DNA from: Pseudomonadota bacterium
Lineage (GTDB): Bacteria; Pseudomonadota; Gammaproteobacteria; Burkholderiales; Ferrovaceae
Direction: 5' to 3'
Length of the DNA: 14,806 bases
NCBI GenBank assembly: GCA_021828575.1
Contig: JAJZEL010000139.1
Location: 1-14,806 of the forward strand
The notes beneath the pieces are model-generated. The model worked only from the letters and a program-made list of their open reading frames with translations. It did no database searches and was not told where the DNA came from. Positions 8,554 through 14,806 of this stretch are shown in pieces. The number at the start of each line of letters is the position of its first letter. Position 1 is the first letter of the stretch. The translations under genes and the position numbers were made by a program.

Positions 8554-9892
8554 GGAGTTCATCCTGCTCGACGCTGACGATTTCGCCTCTCAGGGTATGG
8601 GCTGCGACAGATGTGATGAGCATCAGAACGAAATGGCCCACCAGACGTTCGTGCCCCGAGAAATTCACTACCCGGTTGTTGTCGGTTCTACCGCGGAGTT
8701 CACGGACATCCCGCTTTGAAAAACCATCCACCAGAACCCGTTGCAGGGTACCGACCATGGATTGGCTGATGGTTGCAGCCTGCTTGTCGGTCACTTCCAG
8801 CAGGCGTTTCAGACGGTTCAGCTTGATGTTTTCAGGTACATCATCCGCCAGATCGGCTGCCGGCGTGCCGGGTCTGGGACTATAGGCAAACACATAACTG
8901 CCATCGAAACCCGCCTGTTCGGCGAGTTGGAGCGTGTCCTGGAAATCGGCCTCGGTTTCTCCCGGAAAACCCACGATGAAGTCACTGGTAAGTGACAGGT
9001 CGGAGCGAGCCTTGCGCAGTCCCTGAACAATTTCCAGGTATTGGGCGGCTGTGTAACCCCTTTTCATTGCACGCAGTATCCGGTCCGAACCAGACTGGAC
9101 GGGGAGATGAACCTGACTGGCCAACTTGGGTAACCGGGCATGGGCATTCACCAGCCTCGTGTCGAATTCAAGGGGATGACTGGAGGTGTACCGGATGCGT
9201 TCAATGTCCGGAATGGCATCGATGGCTTCCAGCAGGTCGGTGAAATCCAGGTCTCCATGATCATCTGCCAAGGTCCAGGCATTCACGTTCTGACCCAACA
9301 GGGTCACGTCACGCACACCCAGTGTCGCCAGATGCCGCACTTCGGCCAGAATGTCCTGAAGCGGCCTGGAAAATTCTTCTCCCCGGGTGAATGGCACGAC
9401 GCAGAAACTGCAATATTTGCTACACCCTTCCATAATGGAAACGAAGGCGGCAGGACCTTCTTTTCGGGCAGGGGGCAAATGATCGAATTTTTCGATTTCA
9501 GGGAACGACACGTCCACCTGAGAATGGCCTGACCGACCTCTGGCCTCCAGCAGGTCGGGAAGCCGGTGCAATGTCTGGGGGCCAAAGACCAGGTCTACGT
9601 AGGGAGCCCTGGCCAGAATGTTTTCGCCTTCCTGACTGGCGACACAACCGCCTACAGCAATGACGATCTCTGGTCGCAGCTTCTTGAGTTCGTTGTAGCG
9701 CCCCAGGTCGGAAAACACCTTTTCCTGGGCTTTTTCGCGCACGGAACAGGTGTTGAGGACGATGACATCGGCTTCTTCAGGATGGTCGGTAGACTCGAGA
9801 CCATGGCTGGAGCGGAGCAACTCGGCCATTTTGTCCGAGTCATAGACATTCATCTGGCACCCGAAGGTGCGTATATGGACTTTCTTTTTCAA
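8540..9892 (-). CDS. miaB: tRNA-2-methylthio-N6-dimethylallyladenosine synthase MiaB
   Basis: This radical-SAM methylthiotransferase converts i6A37 to ms2i6A37 in tRNAs reading codons that begin with U. The protein has 450 residues. The N-terminal UPF0004 domain has the auxiliary cluster cysteines Cys12, Cys49 and Cys83. The radical-SAM CxxxCxxC motif is Cys157, Cys161 and Cys164 (EGCSKYCSFC). LLGQNVNAW, SSHPLEF, HLPVQSGSD and DFIVGFPGET follow, and a C-terminal TRAM domain covers about 378-445. The start appears to be TTG at 9892. There is an in-frame stop five codons upstream, and the next ATG (residue 14) would remove Cys12. No clear Shine-Dalgarno sequence precedes the TTG. The gene heads the classical miaB-ybeZYX-lnt group. 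Confidence 0.95.
   Translation of the reverse strand: MKKKVHIRTFGCQMNVYDSDKMAELLRSSHGLESTDHPEEADVIVLNTCSVREKAQEKVFSDLGRYNELKKLRPEIVIAVGGCVASQEGENILARAPYVDLVFGPQTLHRLPDLLEARGRSGHSQVDVSFPEIEKFDHLPPARKEGPAAFVSIMEGCSKYCSFCVVPFTRGEEFSRPLQDILAEVRHLATLGVRDVTLLGQNVNAWTLADDHGDLDFTDLLEAIDAIPDIERIRYTSSHPLEFDTRLVNAHARLPKLASQVHLPVQSGSDRILRAMKRGYTAAQYLEIVQGLRKARSDLSLTSDFIVGFPGETEADFQDTLQLAEQAGFDGSYVFAYSPRPGTPAADLADDVPENIKLNRLKRLLEVTDKQAATISQSMVGTLQRVLVDGFSKRDVRELRGRTDNNRVVNFSGHERLVGHFVLMLITSVAAHTLRGEIVSVEQDELHEPG
8562..8565 (-). promoter_or_regulatory. Ribosome binding site deciding the ybeZ start
   Basis: AGGA on the minus strand lies 8 bases before ATG 8553 and overlaps the alternative ATG at 8562. The spacing favours the downstream start. 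It lies within the last codons of miaB. Confidence 0.45.
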
Positions 9893-9922
9893 GGATGAAT
9901 CAGATCAGCTGTACAGGCTCAC

Positions 9923-9951
9923 ATTCTAGCCTAAAAGGGGTTCCAGGTCTT
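9923..9951 (-). promoter_or_regulatory. Candidate sigma70 promoter for the miaB operon
   Basis: TAGAAT (9923-9928, five of six consensus bases) is preceded after 17 bases by AAGACC (9946-9951, three of six). It straddles the end of eipA and would give a leader of about 25 bases before miaB. The minus-35 match is weak, so this is only a candidate; read-through from eipA could serve instead. Confidence 0.3.
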
Positions 9952-10521
9952 TTCCTGGGTATAGTGCATGTAACCTACGCTGGCACCCTCCCGCAATCCA
10001 ACCCCAAGTCGAATGGGGGCAAGTACGATGTCGTCCTTTCTTTGATAGTTGATGCCAGCGCCCCCCACGAAATAAAGGCTGCCGTCGACCCCGGGAAAAC
10101 GCTGAAAAATCTTGTCAACGCTGGAAAGGTGGTAAACGAGTACGAACACCTTGGAGGCGTTACCCCCAAAGTCAAAACCGATGGAAGGGCCAGTCCAGAA
10201 AACCTGGCGGGTGCCGCCGTTTTTCAGCGTAAGGATCCCGTTTCCATACCGAAGTCCGACACCAATGGCCCCGCTGGCTTCCTCGCCTTTGATATAGCCA
10301 TTGGGTCTTCCCTGGTCCTTGAATGCCTTGGCCACCAGCTTTCCGAGCCCTTCTGCCGTATTTCCGAAAAAGTCGGATGCATCTTTCAGGATCGTGTCCT
10401 GATCATAGGTGTCATCTTGTTGGGAGGTGCTGGAAGTGGGGGGCGAGGCGGCCCACGCTGGCACAAGGGAGAAAACGAGGATGGAGAGGATGGCTGCTGC
10501 GCGAACGGTCAGTCCTTTCAT
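9931..10521 (-). CDS. eipA: DUF1134 / EipA-family periplasmic protein
   Basis: This is a secreted protein of the DUF1134 family, named EipA in Brucella, where it supports cell-envelope integrity. The molecular activity is unknown to me. Of 196 residues, the first 24-25 are a classical signal peptide (ILSILVFSLVPAWA, probable cleavage near AWA-A). A short Ser/Thr/Gln/Asp-rich linker follows, then the conserved domain. That domain has RPNGYIKGEEASGAIGVGLR near 72, GPSIGFDFGGNASKVFVLVY near 111, RFPGVDGSLYFVGGAGINYQ near 140 and ends YTQEKTWNPF. The ATG at 10521 is supported by GGAG (10527-10530) 5 bases upstream. It lies 38 bases before miaB and 50 bases after the tRNA. The family call is from memory of its motifs; a role in this organism is inferred. 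Confidence 0.82.
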   Translation of the reverse strand: MKGLTVRAAAILSILVFSLVPAWAASPPTSSTSQQDDTYDQDTILKDASDFFGNTAEGLGKLVAKAFKDQGRPNGYIKGEEASGAIGVGLRYGNGILTLKNGGTRQVFWTGPSIGFDFGGNASKVFVLVYHLSSVDKIFQRFPGVDGSLYFVGGAGINYQRKDDIVLAPIRLGVGLREGASVGYMHYTQEKTWNPF

Positions 10522-10557
10522 GGGAACTCCGGGGGGCGAGTCGCAGGTATGGGGTGG

Positions 10558-10563
10558 AGTATA
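10558..10563 (-). promoter_or_regulatory. Possible -10 element upstream of eipA
   Basis: TATACT on the minus strand sits between the tRNA and eipA and would give a leader of about 30 bases. No good -35 hexamer is found at 16-18 bases; the best candidate is CCTGAT inside the tRNA 3' half. It lies within two near-direct copies of GGAGTAT (plus strand, 10556-10562 and 10567-10573). Confidence 0.25.
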
Positions 10564-10571
10564 CAGGAGTA

Positions 10572-10648
<77 letters not shown>

Positions 10649-10658
10649 ATAGCTCGAC

Positions 10659-10687
10659 ATTATAAGGCTTCTCTGGTTCAATCTCAA
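10659..10687 (-). promoter_or_regulatory. Strong sigma70 promoter of the tRNA gene
   Basis: On the minus strand TTGAGA (10682-10687) and a perfect TATAAT (10659-10664) are separated by exactly 17 bases. Transcription would start just before the tRNA 5' end at 10648. The near-consensus match fits a highly expressed stable-RNA gene. With no evident terminator after the tRNA, the promoter may also drive eipA and genes further downstream. Confidence 0.75.
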
Positions 10688-10715
10688 TCTCCCTGTTTCA
10701 TAGCCTCAAGGCCCT

Positions 10716-13700
10716 ATGCCGGACAGCCTGCTAAGAACTGCCTACCTGCAACTGCCTACGCGTATTCTGAACGATCTGGCGGCAGGGCGATCTCCAGTGG
10801 AACTGGGGCAAGCCATTTGCCAATTCGCGGAAGACATATGGTCGGGATGCCAAGCCTACATTTGCAGCAACGCAGGTGATGGGGAGGTGGTACTGTTTCC
10901 ATCTTCCAGGTTGCCAGAGGGGCAACGGAGAGATGGTTGGAGTATCCCGGCCCGTTCGGGTGACCAGGTGCTGGGAATGTTCGGAATGCTCAATCCGCCC
11001 CCTGTGTTTGGTTCTCCCGAATATCTGGATCTTCTGGATTTTCTTGCCGCCCTGACGGGCACTGTATTGCGTTATGCGGAAATGAGTCGGCGGACGCAAA
11101 AGAGTCAGGAAGCCCTGGCGCGTGTTCTCAGGTTCAATGCCATGCTGGCTCGCGTCAATCGTCTTGTGGTGGATGCCAGTACTTCCAGGGCGCTTTTCAA
11201 CGAGGTTTGCAGGATTGCCGTTGAGGAAGGGGGGCTGAAGCTTGCTTTCGTGGCCATCCCTGGCCCAGATCGGTTATTCCGGTTTCTGGCTTCTGCTGGC
11301 GACCTGGATTATCTGGATGGGCTCGTGGTGTCTTCCGACAGGGAGCGCACGGCCGGGCAAGGGCCGGCCGGCATGGCATGGAGGGAAGGGCGCCCGGTGT
11401 ACGTCCAGTCCTTCAGGTCTTCACATGTCATGCAGGCCTGGTACACCCGGGCTCAGCAATGCGGCTTGGGCGCCTGTGCCTTTTTGCCTGTGCAACTGAG
11501 GGGCAGGGTCAGGGTGTTGCTGGGGGTTTATCACGAGCAGGAGCATGTGTTTGATGATGACCTGAAAAAACTCATCGAGGAACTGACTCGAAGTTTGACC
11601 TGCGGCCTGGAACAGTTGTTGATGAAACGACGGCTCGAGCATGAACAGGCTCGACAAAAGCATATGCTTCTGCATGATCCCCTCACAGGTCTTCCCAACC
11701 GCGCTTCCCTTGAACAATATTTGTCCGGCGCCCTGACAAGGGCCAGAAAGCAGGGGCTGGCGCTGGTGGTGGGGGTGCTTGACCTGGACGGTTTCAGTCA
11801 TGCGAATGAACGGTTTGGACGTGAGGCGGGCGATCGCCTGTTGCGCGAATTCGGAACACGGTTGCGTGCGTTTTTTTCCGAAGGGGACATGGTGGCCCGT
11901 TATGGAGGGGACGAATTCATTTTCGCGCTGGAAGGCGTGGGTAGCGCAAGTGAATGGATATCCCGCCTGGAGCCCCTGCGTGAATTTGTGGGACGGGAAA
12001 TGACGGGATTGCCGGGTGTCGAATCCTATCTGCCGAAAATTTCCCTGGGGATCAGCGCTTTCCCGGAAGACGATTCGGAGGAAGGCGGATTGGTGCGACA
12101 TGCCGTTCAATGCCTGCATGACATCAAGTTCAGCGGCAAGGCAGAAGGCGGATGGTGGAGAAGATGGAGTGTTGATCCGGAAAAGATCGGGGCAGACATT
12201 CAAATGGAACCTTATGGTTCACAGTCTGCCGAGTGCCTGCGGACGGTACTGAAGACTCTTCGCAAGGTGGCCGAAGAATTTCCTGAAAAATTTCTGGCGT
12301 CACGAGGACAGCATCCGGTCATTGATACCTTGTTGAACCGGTTGGGGGGTGACGATGTGGCTGCCCTGACAGCCCGACTCGAGCAGCATTTGCAGGTGCT
12401 GCAGGCCCCGGAACTCACAGCTGAGGAGCATGCGGCGCACGCCGAAACCATGGGGAGAAGGAACGCCTTGTCAGGCATTGATCAGGCCATACTCATGGAC
12501 CTGGCAAGCGAATACAACCGGTTGCTTCATTTGAGGATTCACGGGGACCGGACTCTTCAGCCAGCCCTCAGGCAACAGATTCTTGATCTCATGCGTTCCA
12601 GGCTGGACAGGGAACTGGGGCACCAGATCCATGCTCTCCAGAAACTGTGGAATGATCGTCAGGAGTGGTTGACCAGCCAGTCCCTGAAGTTGTCCCGAGT
12701 GGTTAGCTGGCCAGATGCCTGTCAGTCGTTTCTTGAATCCATCCACGAGCTTTATGGCTTCATAGGGGGTGTCTACATCCGTATTTCAGATACGGAAGAC
12801 ATGGATTTCGAGTATGGCTCTGAAGCAGTGGCTGATTATCTTCAGCGCCTGGAAAAAGCAGGAGTACTGAACGCCAGCAGACATCTGACCGGGGAGCCAG
12901 GCGCTCCGGCGCATTTGAGGGTTTGGCAAACAGAGCAACTGGAAACCAATGTGAGTTATGTCACGGATCCCTGTCTCCAGGAATTCAGGGAAGAGGCCCT
13001 GGTATCAGGTATCCGGAGTGCGGCATTCATTCCCATGTTGGACCATCAGGAACGAATGGTGGGCGCGCTGGGCCTGTTCGGTCGTCATCCCGGACAGTTC
13101 GAGTTTTCCGAGATCCGTCTTTTTATTCATTCGGTGGCGCATCTGCTCAACCAGTCCTGGCATCGTTTTCACAGACAGAATCCCGACGGGCTTCCGGCAG
13201 AATCCAGAAGACAATATCGTTCGTCCCTGACGGAAGAAGGTGTTGTCATGCTATATCAGCCCATCGTGGATTTGCGGACTGGTCAAGTGGTGGAGCTGGA
13301 AGCGCTGGCCCGATTGCGTGATCCCAATGGCGGACTGGTGTCTCCTGCGCTGTTTTTGCCTGGCTTTGGCTCCCGCGAATTGGTGAAGCTCTTCATTCTA
13401 GGTCTTAGAAAAAGTCTTCAGGCACTGGCTGGCTGGCGGGAGACGTGGCCAGCACTCAAGCTGGGAGTAAACATGCCGGCAACAGTATTGACCAGCGTGG
13501 ATTGTGCGGTGTTGGTAACGGACACTCTGGCGCAGCACCAGTTGCCCGTGGACGCATTGGCGCTGGAAATTCTGGAAGACGGCGAGTTTCATGACATGGC
13601 GGTGTCCCGGAAAAAACTCGAGACACTATCGACCCTGGGGCTAATGCTGGTGATGGATGATCTGGGCTCGGGGTACAGTTCACTGCTGAGGTTGAGGTCA

Positions 13701-14036
13701 TTTCCATTTCATGTGGTCAAGGTGGATCAGGGGCTCGTGCGGGAAACAGAAAAATCACCGAAGGAGGTGATCAGTTTTGTACATGGGCTGGTAAGGATGG
13801 CCAAGAGCCTGGATCTCAAAGTGGTGGTGGAAGGCCTTGAAAGCGATGCCCTGGTGGAAATGGCCAGTGTGCTGGGGGCCCATTTCGGGCAAGGTTATGC
13901 ACTGGCCAAGCCCATGCCCGCAGAAAAGGTGGCTGAATGGATACGGGCATTTCACTGGAAAGCTTCGGCCGGACAGCCAATCACCGAACTGGGTCAACTG
14001 GCCCTGGCTGCAAGAAAAAGGGATCCGGAAGCGTGA
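10716..14036 (+). CDS. GAF-GGDEF-GAF-EAL cyclic-di-GMP signalling protein
   Basis: This is a large 1106-residue enzyme expected to make and/or degrade cyclic di-GMP. No transmembrane helix is evident, so it is probably cytoplasmic. A GAF-like region (about 15-120) and a second GAF (about 145-300) lead through a coiled linker to the GGDEF domain (about 315-475). That domain has intact Gly397-Gly398-Asp399-Glu400-Phe401 and metal-binding Asp356. The inhibitory I-site RxxD is SEGD (388-391), so its Arg is lost. A charged helical region (about 485-660) and a third GAF-like domain (about 665-815) precede EAL (about 840-1080). EAL residues look complete: Glu862-Ala-Leu, Asn919, Glu951, Asp981-Asp982, Lys1002, Glu1039 and Gln1059. 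AAGG lies 4 bases before the ATG. The TGA overlaps the GTG start of fadE. The sensed signal is unknown. Confidence 0.9.
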   Translation: MPDSLLRTAYLQLPTRILNDLAAGRSPVELGQAICQFAEDIWSGCQAYICSNAGDGEVVLFPSSRLPEGQRRDGWSIPARSGDQVLGMFGMLNPPPVFGSPEYLDLLDFLAALTGTVLRYAEMSRRTQKSQEALARVLRFNAMLARVNRLVVDASTSRALFNEVCRIAVEEGGLKLAFVAIPGPDRLFRFLASAGDLDYLDGLVVSSDRERTAGQGPAGMAWREGRPVYVQSFRSSHVMQAWYTRAQQCGLGACAFLPVQLRGRVRVLLGVYHEQEHVFDDDLKKLIEELTRSLTCGLEQLLMKRRLEHEQARQKHMLLHDPLTGLPNRASLEQYLSGALTRARKQGLALVVGVLDLDGFSHANERFGREAGDRLLREFGTRLRAFFSEGDMVARYGGDEFIFALEGVGSASEWISRLEPLREFVGREMTGLPGVESYLPKISLGISAFPEDDSEEGGLVRHAVQCLHDIKFSGKAEGGWWRRWSVDPEKIGADIQMEPYGSQSAECLRTVLKTLRKVAEEFPEKFLASRGQHPVIDTLLNRLGGDDVAALTARLEQHLQVLQAPELTAEEHAAHAETMGRRNALSGIDQAILMDLASEYNRLLHLRIHGDRTLQPALRQQILDLMRSRLDRELGHQIHALQKLWNDRQEWLTSQSLKLSRVVSWPDACQSFLESIHELYGFIGGVYIRISDTEDMDFEYGSEAVADYLQRLEKAGVLNASRHLTGEPGAPAHLRVWQTEQLETNVSYVTDPCLQEFREEALVSGIRSAAFIPMLDHQERMVGALGLFGRHPGQFEFSEIRLFIHSVAHLLNQSWHRFHRQNPDGLPAESRRQYRSSLTEEGVVMLYQPIVDLRTGQVVELEALARLRDPNGGLVSPALFLPGFGSRELVKLFILGLRKSLQALAGWRETWPALKLGVNMPATVLTSVDCAVLVTDTLAQHQLPVDALALEILEDGEFHDMAVSRKKLETLSTLGLMLVMDDLGSGYSSLLRLRSFPFHVVKVDQGLVRETEKSPKEVISFVHGLVRMAKSLDLKVVVEGLESDALVEMASVLGAHFGQGYALAKPMPAEKVAEWIRAFHWKASAGQPITELGQLALAARKRDPEA

Positions 14037-14596
14037 AAACGTTATCTGCGCTGTTGTTCGATCAATACCGCGCGCTGCTCCCGCCCATGTCGCGCACAGA
14101 AAGGGAGGCCTTGGAAGCAGGAACGGTGGGATGGGAGGGAGAGCTGTTCGGTGGGTATCCCGACTGGAACAAACTCATGGCCTTGCCCCGCCCTGCACTG
14201 AGCAGGGAAGAACAGTCATTTCTGGATCATGAGGTCAACGAGGCCTGCCGACTGGTGAATGACTGGGCAGTCACCGAGCAGGATCATGACCTTTCGCCGG
14301 AAGCCTGGGCTTTTCTGAAAAGCAGGGGGTTTCTGGGATTGGTCATTCCCGAGCGTTTTGGGGGGAGAGGGTTTTCCGCCTATGCCCATTCGCAGATCGT
14401 GGCCCGTTTGTCCACGAGAAGTTCCGCCTTGGCCGTCAGCGTCATGGTACCCAACTCTTTGGGACCGGGCGAACTGTTGGTGCACTACGGAACACCGGAG
14501 CAGCAGCAGCGCCTCACCCTGGTGCGCGCCAGTGTTGCCTATAACCAAAAAGGATGGAGTATTGCGAATTTGCGTAGACTATCGCAAATTAAATGA
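14033..14596 (+). CDS. fadE: FadE-type acyl-CoA dehydrogenase, truncated at a foreign junction
   Basis: This would be a FAD-dependent acyl-CoA dehydrogenase for the first oxidation of fatty acid beta-oxidation. The GTG at 14033 overlaps the previous TGA (GTGA), with GGAAG just upstream. Residues 1-160 follow FadE: LLPPMSRTEREALEAGT near 15, ELFGGYPDWNKL near 37, RPALSREEQSFLD near 53, IPERFGGRGFSAYA near 105, VPNSLGPGELLVHYGT near 139 and PEQQQR at 155-160. The next FadE segment, normally beginning like YLPRLARG, is absent. The last 27 residues to the TGA at 14594-14596 are a meaningless reading of retroelement DNA. The true family length is about 800 residues, so the FAD- and substrate-binding remainder is missing. 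Unlike E. coli FadE, the product has no N-terminal membrane segment. Confidence 0.85.
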   Translation: MKTLSALLFDQYRALLPPMSRTEREALEAGTVGWEGELFGGYPDWNKLMALPRPALSREEQSFLDHEVNEACRLVNDWAVTEQDHDLSPEAWAFLKSRGFLGLVIPERFGGRGFSAYAHSQIVARLSTRSSALAVSVMVPNSLGPGELLVHYGTPEQQQRLTLVRASVAYNQKGWSIANLRRLSQIK

Positions 14597-14806
14597 GGTT
14601 ACAAAAAAGGATACCTACCCTCTTCCTAGAATCGACGACATTCTGGACGCTCTCAATGGAAGCGTAATCTTCTCTTCTCTTGACGCATTATCTGGATACT
14701 GGCAGATACCAGTCGATGAAAAGGACCAGGAAAAGACAGCCTTCGCCATGCTAAATATGGGCCTTTACCAGTTCAAGGTCATGCCGTTCGGACTCACGAA
14801 TGCCCC
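14514..14806 (+). mobile_element. Ty3/gypsy-type LTR retrotransposon reverse transcriptase fragment
   Basis: A frame different from FadE, codons starting at 14514, is open without a stop to the right edge. It reads as the N-terminal part of a Ty3/gypsy reverse transcriptase: SPWCAPVLPITKKDG, then LRICVDYRKLNEVTKKD, YPLPRIDDILDALNG, FSSLDALSGYWQIPVDE, KTAFAM and FKVMPFGLTNA. The Asp codon at 14682-14684 in LDALSGYWQI is the first catalytic aspartate; the YxDD box would lie beyond the window. The region has about 46 percent GC from 14581 on, against about 58 percent just before the junction. Bacterial retrons and group II intron enzymes lack this block order, and Ty3/gypsy elements are eukaryotic. 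No LTR, integrase or bacterial start signal is visible. Confidence 0.88.

Noticed and set aside
9909..9916. The palindrome CTGTACAG in front of miaB as a LexA-type operator
   Set aside because: A LexA box needs CTGT and ACAG separated by eight bases; here they abut, and the genes are not damage-response genes.
14514..14806. The reverse transcriptase as a bacterial retron, group II intron or defence RT
   Set aside because: The block order and wording (CVDYRKLN, SGYWQIPVD, MPFGLTNA) are those of Ty3/gypsy elements, and no retron RNA or intron structure is visible alongside.

Overview
The window looks like ordinary bacterial chromosome, probably betaproteobacterial or a close relative. The inference rests on gene content and order (miaB-ybeZ-ybeY-ybeX-lnt followed by glyQ-glyS-gmhB-plsC), a Gram-negative lipoprotein and LPS gene set, and moderately high GC. 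It is tightly packed: no gene-free stretch exceeds about 70 bases until the right-hand end. I could run no database search, so the taxon is a guess.

Region 1 (1-10521, minus strand) is a run of eleven genes, read from right to left: eipA (DUF1134), miaB, ybeZ/phoH, ybeY, corC/ybeX, lnt, dsbB, glyQ, glyS, gmhB and plsC (cut by the left edge). From miaB onward most junctions are overlaps of 4 to 14 bases or gaps of 2 to 16 bases, so this is very likely one transcript. It combines tRNA modification and ribosome maturation (miaB, ybeZ, ybeY, ybeX), glycine charging (glyQS), lipoprotein and disulfide maturation (lnt, dsbB), LPS core heptose supply (gmhB) and phospholipid synthesis (plsC).

Region 2 (10572-10687) holds a minus-strand tRNA with a CAT anticodon and an encoded CCA end. 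It is preceded by a near-consensus sigma70 promoter (TTGAGA, 17 bases, TATAAT). No terminator is visible between this tRNA and eipA, so the tRNA promoter may also feed the protein genes downstream.

Region 3 (10716-14512, plus strand) encodes a large cyclic-di-GMP protein (GAF-like, GGDEF, helical middle part, GAF-like, EAL). Its stop codon overlaps the GTG start of a fadE-type acyl-CoA dehydrogenase gene.

Region 4 (about 14513-14806) is foreign. FadE similarity stops after about residue 160. A different reading frame then encodes, without a stop to the window edge, a clear Ty3/gypsy-type (LTR retrotransposon) reverse transcriptase, a eukaryotic family, at lower GC. The simplest explanation is a chimeric assembly joining bacterial and eukaryotic DNA. 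A real insertion is possible but unlikely. I found no CRISPR array, no prophage and no convincing novel defence or biosynthetic system.
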